Positions 18,165 to 25,211 of a stretch of 64,000 bases of DNA are shown piece by piece; the first letter of the stretch is position 1, and the number at the start of each line of letters is the position of its first letter. The translations under genes were made by a program, and so were the position numbers. The DNA is taken from NCBI RefSeq assembly GCF_000379765.1, contig NZ_KB903430.1, forward strand, positions 716,945 to 780,944, written 5' to 3'. Source of the stretch: Flexithrix dorotheae DSM 6795. GTDB taxonomy: Bacteria > Bacteroidota > Bacteroidia > Cytophagales > Flammeovirgaceae. The notes under the pieces were generated by a model. The model worked only from the letters and a program-made list of their open reading frames with translations. It did no database searches and was not told where the DNA came from.

Positions 18165-19124
18165 ATGCAGATCATCAAAGCACTATGGCATAATATCAAT
18201 CAATCCTGGCTGGAGGAAAGCAAACTCTTGCATGATGAAGGAGAAGTGCTCATAGAATCGAAATATTCCCTAATCAGCCTTGGGACCGAAAAAACAATTA
18301 TCACCCAGTTGCTGGATAGCAAATTGGCAGGGAAGATGAAGGTTCCCTATATGCTGGGAGATTTTCAGGAAGATTTCACTTATGGATATTCCCTGGTGGG
18401 GAAAGTAATTGAAGGTCCTGACCAGCTTAAAAATAAATTCGTCCATTTAATGCATCCACATCAGGATCTGGTTAGTGTAAAGCCCTCAGATGTTTTTCCC
18501 ATTCCCGGTGACATTGCGCTTCAAACAGCCTGCCTGGCCAGCAATATGGAGACTGCTGTAAATGCCATTTGGGATGCTGATGTGGAAATAGGGGATAATA
18601 TACTGGTATTTGGATTTGGGACTATTGGGGCTTTAACAGCACTTGTGGCCAAAAATATTCCCGGTGTTGAATTAACGGTAATTGAAACGGATGAGGGAAG
18701 AAGGAATTTGGCAAAACAACTAGGATTTCAGGTCCTTTCCGATATTGATGAGGGAAATTTTGAGGTAGTATTCAATACCACAGGTCAGCAAAAAGTGTTG
18801 CAGAAAGCATTGGAACTCACCAGGCAGGAAGGGAAAGTCATAGAGATGAGTTGGTATGGAACCAGAGAAATACAAATCAGTCTTGGAACTGATTTCCATT
18901 ATGGCAGAAAACAAATTATTTCTTCACAGGTAAGCCAAATTCCCAAAAGGAAACTTGGACAATGGGATTATTCTTCCAGAAAACATCTGGTATTTAAACT
19001 TTTAAAAGCACTAAAACCAGATTTTTTAATTGATAGCGAAATACCATTTTCCCAATCACCAGACTTTTTCCATCAATTGAGAATGGGGAAAATCAAGGGG
19101 ACGGGAATTGTCATTAAATATTAA
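18165..19124 (+). CDS. MDR-family dehydrogenase without zinc ligands
   Basis: This 319-residue protein belongs to the medium-chain dehydrogenase/reductase superfamily. The Rossmann loop GFGTIG is at residues 150-155, with ETD after beta-2 favouring NAD. In place of the catalytic-zinc cysteine region it has SLISLGTEK (35-43), similar to the BchC-like branch of zinc-free or atypical MDRs. The four-cysteine structural zinc loop is also absent. An oxidation or reduction of a polyol or hydroxyalkyl side chain would suit the locus, but the substrate is inferred only. It starts 3 bases after the RibD-like gene and ends 18 bases before the PTPS-like gene. Confidence 0.85.
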   Translation: MQIIKALWHNINQSWLEESKLLHDEGEVLIESKYSLISLGTEKTIITQLLDSKLAGKMKVPYMLGDFQEDFTYGYSLVGKVIEGPDQLKNKFVHLMHPHQDLVSVKPSDVFPIPGDIALQTACLASNMETAVNAIWDADVEIGDNILVFGFGTIGALTALVAKNIPGVELTVIETDEGRRNLAKQLGFQVLSDIDEGNFEVVFNTTGQQKVLQKALELTRQEGKVIEMSWYGTREIQISLGTDFHYGRKQIISSQVSQIPKRKLGQWDYSSRKHLVFKLLKALKPDFLIDSEIPFSQSPDFFHQLRMGKIKGTGIVIKY

Positions 19125-19142
19125 CCAAAAAACAAATTGACT

Positions 19143-19508
19143 ATGTTTTCAATAACTGTAAAAGATCATGTCATGATTGCCCATTCACTTCCGGATCCGT
19201 ATTTCGGACCAGCACAAAATATGCATGGGGCTACTTACGTGGTGGAAGCAAGCTTTAAAAGTCCATCGCTCAATGAACAAAATGTGGTGATTGACATCGG
19301 TGAGGCCACTGATATCCTAAAGGATGTTCTTCAGGAAATGGCCTACCAAAACCTGGACGAACTTCCTCAATTCAGGGGGATTTTAACCACCACTGAATAT
19401 TTAGCACAATATATCCACGGAAAAATAAAATCAGCTTTGAGAGAGGATTTGATATTGAAGGTGGAGCTTTTTGAGTCTCATGTGGCCTCAGCTGCTTATG
19501 AAGAATGA
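19143..19508 (+). CDS. QueD/PTPS-like protein with altered metal site
   Basis: This 121-residue protein has the tunnelling-fold layout of 6-pyruvoyl/6-carboxytetrahydropterin synthases: MIAHSLPD (first zinc His, H14), MHGATY (second His, H28), NVVIDIGEA, LDELPQF, TTTEYLA and a terminal FESH (E111, H113). The usual HGH pair is HGA here, so the third zinc ligand is Ala30. The QueD catalytic Cys four residues before H28 is Ala24. It therefore probably does not perform the standard reaction. I chose the ATG at 19143 over a TTG at 19137. The gene overlaps the glycosyltransferase by 11 bases, so coupled expression is likely. Confidence 0.82.
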   Translation: MFSITVKDHVMIAHSLPDPYFGPAQNMHGATYVVEASFKSPSLNEQNVVIDIGEATDILKDVLQEMAYQNLDELPQFRGILTTTEYLAQYIHGKIKSALREDLILKVELFESHVASAAYEE

Positions 19509-20535
19509 TCATGGCAAATTTGGGTTTCACCAAAAACCGCATCTGGTAATTCTAACCACCCACTTTGGCAACAACTTTTCAGGGGGATCTACAGCCACCT
19601 GTGAAATTTTTTACAGAATAGAGGATGAATTTGAGGATATCACGGTGTTGGGAACACAATTAGGCACACACCCATTTAAGGAAATTAAATTCATTAAGTA
19701 TCACTATTGGTTTCAGGCTTTTTTTGAATTGAAGAAACTGCACAAACCGAATACTATCTTTTATGGGGATTTTTATAATTCCTTTTTATTCGTGCTGGCC
19801 GGTGTGCCATATTACTTTACTTATCATGACAATTGGCCTGAATTATCCCGGGAAAGTACAAATAGCAAATGGCTTTCATTTTTTTATACGCCAGTTTATC
19901 AACAGATTTTTAAAAAGGCAGGAATGGTATTTACAGTTTCAAAATTCAAATATGAGTACATACTAAACTTTACCCCAAAAGTGCAATTGGTTTATAATGG
20001 ATTTGAAAAAAAGCATGGCGCTAAACAAAACCACCATTCTCAAAACAAAAAGGCTGTAATGATGGTGGGAAATATTGATAAACGGAAATATAAAATGGCC
20101 CTACAGTTATTCCGGCAATTCAGTGAGGATGAGGAAATAGAGATTGATATTTACGGGAACAAAGTGGATAAAGGTTTAGCACAAAAGCTGAGTCAATTCC
20201 ATTTTGTAAACCTCAAAGGATTTCACAAAAACATCCCATTTTCAAACTATAAATTGTTGTTACACACTTCCATTTCCGAAAGCTTTGGAATGGTTTTCTG
20301 TGAAGCCATACACGCAAAAATTCCTGTGTTGGCTTTTGATACTGGTGGAGCAAAAGAACTGATTAATAAGGAAAACGGGATACTAATTCCACCCTATAAA
20401 ATTTCAATAATGAAGGAGGAATTGATGAACATCCTTGAGGGAAAAATTCCTTTCAGGTTCAATTCTAATTCATTGGAAAAATTTTCCTGGGAAAATGCTG
20501 GTAAGAATTATTTAAACTATATGCTATCCAATTGA
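19498..20535 (+). CDS. Family 4 (GT-B) glycosyltransferase
   Basis: This protein of about 345 residues is a GT4-type retaining glycosyltransferase. The C-terminal half carries the E-x7-E motif in SISESFGMVFCEAIHAKIPV, and the N-terminal half has the GT-B opening LVILTTHFGNNFSGGSTA. It should transfer a sugar from a nucleotide donor in the cytoplasm. The acceptor may be the product of the preceding pterin/pyrimidine-type genes. The start at ATG 19498 overlaps the PTPS-like gene by 11 bases; a TTG at 19471 would add nine unlikely residues. The stop overlaps the next start as TTGA. Confidence 0.9.
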   Translation: MKNDHGKFGFHQKPHLVILTTHFGNNFSGGSTATCEIFYRIEDEFEDITVLGTQLGTHPFKEIKFIKYHYWFQAFFELKKLHKPNTIFYGDFYNSFLFVLAGVPYYFTYHDNWPELSRESTNSKWLSFFYTPVYQQIFKKAGMVFTVSKFKYEYILNFTPKVQLVYNGFEKKHGAKQNHHSQNKKAVMMVGNIDKRKYKMALQLFRQFSEDEEIEIDIYGNKVDKGLAQKLSQFHFVNLKGFHKNIPFSNYKLLLHTSISESFGMVFCEAIHAKIPVLAFDTGGAKELINKENGILIPPYKISIMKEELMNILEGKIPFRFNSNSLEKFSWENAGKNYLNYMLSN

Positions 20536-21077
20536 TAATTATAATTTTCATATATCTCAGCTTTTTTTTGGATTTCCTCGTTTGGCCTATCCCCAGTGAG
20601 GCATCTACTGGTGCTCTGATCACAGCTTCTGAGCAAAGCAATTTGCTGAAAAAGACAGGATTAGTTTTAGTTTTTAGCCTAAACTTACTGTTTTATCTCG
20701 CCCCTTTGGGTATTGCGGTAATCAATATTTTCGGACAAGATTTTCAATCTATTGGGATGCGCCAGGTTACAGGTCTGATCATTTCAATAACCGGCAGATA
20801 TATTTCATTACTAGGCAGTTATTCGCTAAGAAAGAATTCTGCAGAATCCCTGAAGACTTCTGCCATTTTTAAGTTTAGCAGAAACCCAATTAGCCTGGGG
20901 ATGCATTTCACGATTCTGGGTTTAGTACTATTTTTTAACATATGGTATTTGTGGATTGGTTTCATTTTTTACCTGCTCAATATCCATTTCAAAATTCTGA
21001 TTGAGGAAAAATTCCTGGCTGAAAAGTTTGGACCTGATTATATCAAATACCTGAATAAAACTCCAAGATATTTATGA
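20532..21077 (+). CDS. Isoprenylcysteine methyltransferase-like membrane protein
   Basis: This 181-residue integral membrane protein has four or five helices. Its C-terminal signature is of the ICMT/PEMT family: RNPISLGMHFTILGL, then EEKFLAEKFGPDYIKYLNKTPRY. Bacterial members methylate small lipophilic or unknown substrates with SAM, and protein prenylation is not implied. The start is a TTG at 20532 that overlaps the previous TGA (TTGA), since no other start leaves the first helix intact. The stop overlaps the next ATG as ATGA. This tight coupling suggests that the product is modified at the membrane. Confidence 0.82.
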   Translation: MIIIIFIYLSFFLDFLVWPIPSEASTGALITASEQSNLLKKTGLVLVFSLNLLFYLAPLGIAVINIFGQDFQSIGMRQVTGLIISITGRYISLLGSYSLRKNSAESLKTSAIFKFSRNPISLGMHFTILGLVLFFNIWYLWIGFIFYLLNIHFKILIEEKFLAEKFGPDYIKYLNKTPRYL

Positions 21078-21769
21078 TAGCGGATTCACAATTAGAAGTA
21101 AAAAACTGGTTTGATCAAACTTACAGCAAAAAGGGTTTTAAATATCTCAGGCCTGTAAGTGCTTATCATATTTTTGCCACGCTTCTGAAACCTAAACCTG
21201 GTTCCAAACATCTGGATGTAGCTTGCGGGCCCGGGCTCATGCTAAAAGCTTTAGAGAAATATGATGTGCAAACTTATGGCATTGACCTTTCAACAGAGGC
21301 TATAAAACAGTGTAAAAGCTTTTGCCCAAATGCACTGGTGCAGGAAGGAAATGCGGAAAATTTACCTTTCAATGATGATACTTTTGATTCTATTACCTGC
21401 ATTGGCTCTTTGGAAAGAATGCTTCACAGAGAAAAGGCACTTGCCGAGCAGTTCAGAGTAGCAAAAAGTGGGGCTAAAGTTTGTTTTATGGTGAGAAATG
21501 CTGAAAATTTCACCTGGAAATATTTATTAAAGCCAATGAACCTTTACAATAAAAAAGGACATCAGGATGCACTTAATTTAGAGAACTGGAGTGCCTTGTT
21601 TCTTAAGACCGGGTTTCAGATTGAAAGCGTTTACCCGGACCATTGGCCTTACTATAAATTCATCAAAGCATTTTTTCCCTGGGCGAAAATTGATCCCGGA
21701 AAAATCAGAAAATTTCCTTTCAATCTTAATCTGGCTTATGAATTTATTTTTTACCTGAGAAAACCATGA
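21074..21769 (+). CDS. Class I SAM-dependent methyltransferase
   Basis: This 231-residue protein has the class I methyltransferase motif I LDVACGPGLMLKAL, the acidic loop YGIDLSTEAI, and post-motif DTFDSITCIGSLERML. The substrate cannot be read. It starts in an ATGA overlap with the ICMT-like gene and ends in another ATGA overlap with a second methyltransferase, so all three are translated as a chain. Two adjacent methyltransferases suggest at least two methylation steps (O, N or C) on the product. Confidence 0.9.
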   Translation: MIADSQLEVKNWFDQTYSKKGFKYLRPVSAYHIFATLLKPKPGSKHLDVACGPGLMLKALEKYDVQTYGIDLSTEAIKQCKSFCPNALVQEGNAENLPFNDDTFDSITCIGSLERMLHREKALAEQFRVAKSGAKVCFMVRNAENFTWKYLLKPMNLYNKKGHQDALNLENWSALFLKTGFQIESVYPDHWPYYKFIKAFFPWAKIDPGKIRKFPFNLNLAYEFIFYLRKP

Positions 21770-22569
21770 AAAGACTTTCTCAGCTTTACGACCAGCTGTT
21801 TGAATTTGAAGCTGTCAAACAAACGAAATACTATCCTATCCACAAAAAGCTGAAATTTCCGGGGAAGAATAATGGATATGATTTGGTGGACTGGCTAATG
21901 GAAAAACTTGAATTTCGGAAAGGGGAATTTGTGCTGGATGCTGGATGTGGCACGGGAAATACGCTTTTTAGGCTAGCCAAAGAAAAATGTGTGAAAGGGA
22001 AAGGTATTTCTATAAGTAAAAAAGAGATTGAATTTGCAAATTCATGGAGAGCAAAAGAAAATTTAAAGGGAGAGGTTGAGTTCCGGGAAACCAGCTTTGA
22101 TGCGCCCTTAAAAACTAAATTTAATAAAATCATTGCGATCGAATCACTGAAACATAGTGAACAGATTAAGCATACTATGGAAAATCTGGCGGATGCCATT
22201 TCACAAAATGGTAAATTTATTATTATAGATGATTTTCTTGAAATTCCTTCTCCCATTGCCACCAAACAAAAGCAGCTTTGGAATGCCAATGGATTTGTTT
22301 CCCTAAAGGAAATGATTGCATTGCTGGAAGAAAATAAGGCATTTGAAGTGGTAACTTATGACCTCACAAGTCAGGTGATTCAGCGACCTTTCAGTAAACT
22401 AATATTTATGCTCTTTTGGGTTAGAAATATAAGGTTTTTTGCATTTGGTAAATTTCGACTTAATCTGGATATTTATTTAGGAGGTTTGTTGCTGGAATTG
22501 CTTTACCATAAGCAACAGGCCTCTTATATTGCGATAATCGCCACCAAAAAATTTGATAATCATGATTAA
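21766..22569 (+). CDS. Second class I SAM-dependent methyltransferase
   Basis: This 267-residue protein has motif I LDAGCGTGNTLFRL, then GKGISISKKEIEFAN, a pattern close to the cyclopropane-synthase/small-molecule methyltransferase group. It is only distantly similar to the preceding methyltransferase. About 60 residues at the C-terminus (LIFMLFWVRNIRFFAFGKF) are hydrophobic and may bring it to the membrane. It overlaps the upstream gene as ATGA and the downstream one by 8 bases. Confidence 0.88.
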   Translation: MKRLSQLYDQLFEFEAVKQTKYYPIHKKLKFPGKNNGYDLVDWLMEKLEFRKGEFVLDAGCGTGNTLFRLAKEKCVKGKGISISKKEIEFANSWRAKENLKGEVEFRETSFDAPLKTKFNKIIAIESLKHSEQIKHTMENLADAISQNGKFIIIDDFLEIPSPIATKQKQLWNANGFVSLKEMIALLEENKAFEVVTYDLTSQVIQRPFSKLIFMLFWVRNIRFFAFGKFRLNLDIYLGGLLLELLYHKQQASYIAIIATKKFDNHD

Positions 22570-22948
22570 ATCAGACGCTTCAAAGAAAAGATTAATTGCC
22601 ATAAAAATTTACTTCGACAGGGCTAAAATGTACCTTGGATATATCAATTTTTTCATTTTAAATATCGTCTTAATTAATTCTATTGATAATCCGGCAATCA
22701 AGAATTATATCAATGATTATAAGCTCATTCTTATTCCCATTATTTTTGTACTTTATATGGCGGCACTGATTTTTATAGGTTATCTTGATACTAAGCTTGG
22801 TTTTAGAAAGGAGGAAATGAGAAATAACGCCATGATGAATCCTGTACTGGCGGATTTGTTGCATTCTGTGAAAAAGATAGAAGTGAATATTACTGAATTA
22901 AAAAATAGCCAAAACTCCACCCTTAAATCAGAAAAGGAAATTGATTAG
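22562..22948 (+). CDS. Small two-helix membrane protein, unknown
   Basis: This 128-residue protein has two membrane helices (about residues 25-42 and 57-78) and a charged C-terminal helix (NPVLADLLHSVKKIEVNITELKN), possibly a coiled coil. I recognise no family. The ATG at 22562 is preferred to a TTG at 22553. It overlaps its neighbours by 8 bases on each side, so it belongs to the same transcript and may be an accessory or scaffold subunit for the membrane-bound steps. Confidence 0.7.
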   Translation: MIKSDASKKRLIAIKIYFDRAKMYLGYINFFILNIVLINSIDNPAIKNYINDYKLILIPIIFVLYMAALIFIGYLDTKLGFRKEEMRNNAMMNPVLADLLHSVKKIEVNITELKNSQNSTLKSEKEID

Positions 22949-23684
22949 AATCCATGCTTCTTACCACAAATGCCTGACGATGTATTTTATAAAGGTAATG
23001 AGTGGTTTGTACAATCCCTTGCGGGTTTTCCCGGAAAAATACAGGCATTTTGAAAGTATTGAAGGAGTGTTTTATAATAATTTAAAAAACTATAAACTCC
23101 TCTCTACCAATGGCTTTGCCATAGATCTCAGCAAATTACCTGAAAATGAAGATTTCCGAATAACAAGATTCGTTCGCGACCCCAGGGATTTAATTGTATC
23201 CGGATATTTTTACCATAAACGTGGGGCAGAACCCTGGTTCAGGTTTAAAGGACCTACCTTAAAATACTGGTCCCCTATTAATGGGAATGTGCCGGAAAAT
23301 TTCCCTTCACAAACTTCCTTTTCAGAATATTTACAAAATCTCAGCCTGGAAGATGGGCTAATCGCAGAAATAGAATTCAGGAAATTTCAGTTGGATTCTA
23401 TGCGAAATTGGCCTAATGATGAAAGGATTAAATTATTTAAATATGAAGAAATTCTGGGAAATGAAGGACAGGTTTTCGAACAGCTATTGAAATTTTTAGA
23501 AGTTCCAAAAATTGAACAAATGGCCGGAATCTGGCTGGCTAAAAAACATGCCTTAAAACCAAACTCTAAATCCAAACACGTGAGAAATGCCAGCCCCGGA
23601 CAATGGAAGGATTATTTCACACCGAAAGTCAACAATCATTTTATTGATAATTATGGTGATGTATTGGAAATTTTGGATTACTAA
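22941..23684 (+). CDS. Sulfotransferase family protein
   Basis: This 247-residue protein has the two PAPS-binding signatures of sulfotransferases: a 5'-phosphosulfate loop SYHKCLTMYF near residues 7-16 and a 3'-phosphate motif FVRDPRDLIVSGYFYH near 77-92. The first strand (IRIHASYHKC) needs the TTG start at 22941, which overlaps the previous stop codon. It would transfer sulfate from PAPS to a hydroxyl or amine. It is the last gene of the plus-strand chain and faces another sulfotransferase, with only 13 bp between the stop codons. Confidence 0.88.
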   Translation: MIRIHASYHKCLTMYFIKVMSGLYNPLRVFPEKYRHFESIEGVFYNNLKNYKLLSTNGFAIDLSKLPENEDFRITRFVRDPRDLIVSGYFYHKRGAEPWFRFKGPTLKYWSPINGNVPENFPSQTSFSEYLQNLSLEDGLIAEIEFRKFQLDSMRNWPNDERIKLFKYEEILGNEGQVFEQLLKFLEVPKIEQMAGIWLAKKHALKPNSKSKHVRNASPGQWKDYFTPKVNNHFIDNYGDVLEILDY

Positions 23685-23697
23685 AGGTGGCTGCTTT

Positions 23698-24519
23698 TCA
23701 GACTAATCTGGAATGCATAATTTTGCTTAGAATTTTCAAGTAAATTTTATAAGTTATTCCCTGATTGCCCATTTGTTTTTTTATAATTTTAAGTTTGGAT
23801 TGTTGTTTATCTACTTCTTTTTGGAAAATCTCCAGCGCCTGCTGATATAACTGTATATCGAATTTTTCCCTTTCTTCAATGGCTTTTATCGTACTTTCCG
23901 GGATTTCAGTGCGGTGTGTTTTTTGCTCATTCGAATTGGAAGTCAGGTAATATGGAATCCTTTTCCACCCGAATTTCTGGTAAAATAAGGCAATGCTATC
24001 TTTCATATTTTCGGTAATTCCGATTGCCTTAAAAGCTTCCAGATGGCTGAGCGCTTTTTCATACATTTCCTGCGTAACCAGCTCACCGGTCTCATATTTT
24101 TCACCAGAAATTAACCGTGTTTGTAAATTATTGAGGTAAGTTGTTTCAGGATGATGGAGGTAATCCAATAAACTGAGATTTTCCCCTTCAATCAAATCCT
24201 GGTAATACATTCCTTTGTATTTCATGAAATAATACTCTGAAATTACCCTTTCCACCGGATCTCTCAGAATCGTAAAATGGTCTTCCGGATTACTTAATTC
24301 AGGATGGGCTTTAAACCCAAAGTGTCCACCAATTATTTCAAAATTTTCTTGTGCTAAAAGCTCCTTATCCAGCAAGCCCTCTACCTTAGACAGAAATTCT
24401 TTTGGATGAGTATTCCTGGTAGGATTTACCCTCCTAAATTTCTTGAAATAAATCTGCCTGGAAAGAATGTCTATCATAGTCGTTCCGGCAGTTTTTGGGA
24501 TATGGATAAAAACCTTCAA
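23698..24519 (-). CDS. Sulfotransferase family 2 protein
   Basis: This 273-residue protein is of the heparan/carbohydrate sulfotransferase type: 5'-PAPS loop HIPKTAGTTMIDIL at residues 6-19 and 3'-phosphate motif ILRDPVERVISEYYF at about 83-97. Family 2 members usually sulfate sugars. It is not closely similar to the facing sulfotransferase. Its ATG overlaps the stop of the CDP-alcohol phosphatidyltransferase gene (ATGA), so the two are co-translated. Confidence 0.88.
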   Translation of the reverse strand: MKVFIHIPKTAGTTMIDILSRQIYFKKFRRVNPTRNTHPKEFLSKVEGLLDKELLAQENFEIIGGHFGFKAHPELSNPEDHFTILRDPVERVISEYYFMKYKGMYYQDLIEGENLSLLDYLHHPETTYLNNLQTRLISGEKYETGELVTQEMYEKALSHLEAFKAIGITENMKDSIALFYQKFGWKRIPYYLTSNSNEQKTHRTEIPESTIKAIEEREKFDIQLYQQALEIFQKEVDKQQSKLKIIKKQMGNQGITYKIYLKILSKIMHSRLV

Positions 24520-25211
24520 AGTTTTTTGAAATTAATTTGGTGAATAATAGAAATAGAAAAGGATAATATAATGAGTATCCCGGAAATGTAAAGCAGGAAA
24601 ATATAAGGTGTTGCAGTGGTAATAAATGGAATTAACAAGGTTAGAAAAAAAGAAACTGCAATCGTAGCTCTCACAATTTTGGGTAACAATTCCGCTTTCC
24701 AATTGGATTTCCAGAAAAAAAGTATCTCATAAGCATAACGCAGTCCTCCGGGAATCAAAATCCACCACTCCACCCGCTGCTGTTCTACATGAACCCAAGA
24801 CAATATTAAAACCAATAAGGCATCAGTTTCCATGTCTAATATTCCCCCAGCCTTACTGACATGGTTAAATTTCCTTGCCAGGAATCCATCCAATCCATCA
24901 AAAATGATGGCTATCAAAAACAAGCTGAAAAGGAGGAAATCATTTAATGCTGTATAAAAAACAAATAACACGAATACCATCAACAGTCGGATAATACTCA
25001 CCCAATTGGCATATCCCAAAAGCAAAGGCATAGGCTTTAAAAAAGATGGCATTTTCCTTAAGAAAAGCATAAACGAAATGAATATTCCAGCCTGCCATAA
25101 CCAAACATTTTGAAGGAATAAGGTTAAGATTAATCCTGAAATATTAATTAATGAATTGGTCAGAGCCCACCTTCTGTTAAATTGCTCAAATTTGTAATCC
25201 ATCTGGTTCAT
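24516..25211 (-). CDS. CDP-alcohol phosphatidyltransferase family protein
   Basis: This 231-residue membrane enzyme has an intact CDP-OH-PT motif, D-x2-D-G-x2-A-R-x8-G-x3-D-x3-D, at about residues 105-130 (DGLDGFLARKF...GGILDMETD). It should condense a CDP-activated lipid or alcohol with an alcohol acceptor. About six membrane helices surround the motif. The start is set at ATG 25211 (ATG 25202 is possible); a TTG further up is less likely. The gene overlaps the upstream sulfatase-like gene by about 26 bases. It does not look like pgsA or pssA of the housekeeping type, and its product may be a specialised lipid head group. Confidence 0.88.
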   Translation of the reverse strand: MNQMDYKFEQFNRRWALTNSLINISGLILTLFLQNVWLWQAGIFISFMLFLRKMPSFLKPMPLLLGYANWVSIIRLLMVFVLFVFYTALNDFLLFSLFLIAIIFDGLDGFLARKFNHVSKAGGILDMETDALLVLILSWVHVEQQRVEWWILIPGGLRYAYEILFFWKSNWKAELLPKIVRATIAVSFFLTLLIPFITTATPYIFLLYISGILIILSFSISIIHQINFKKL

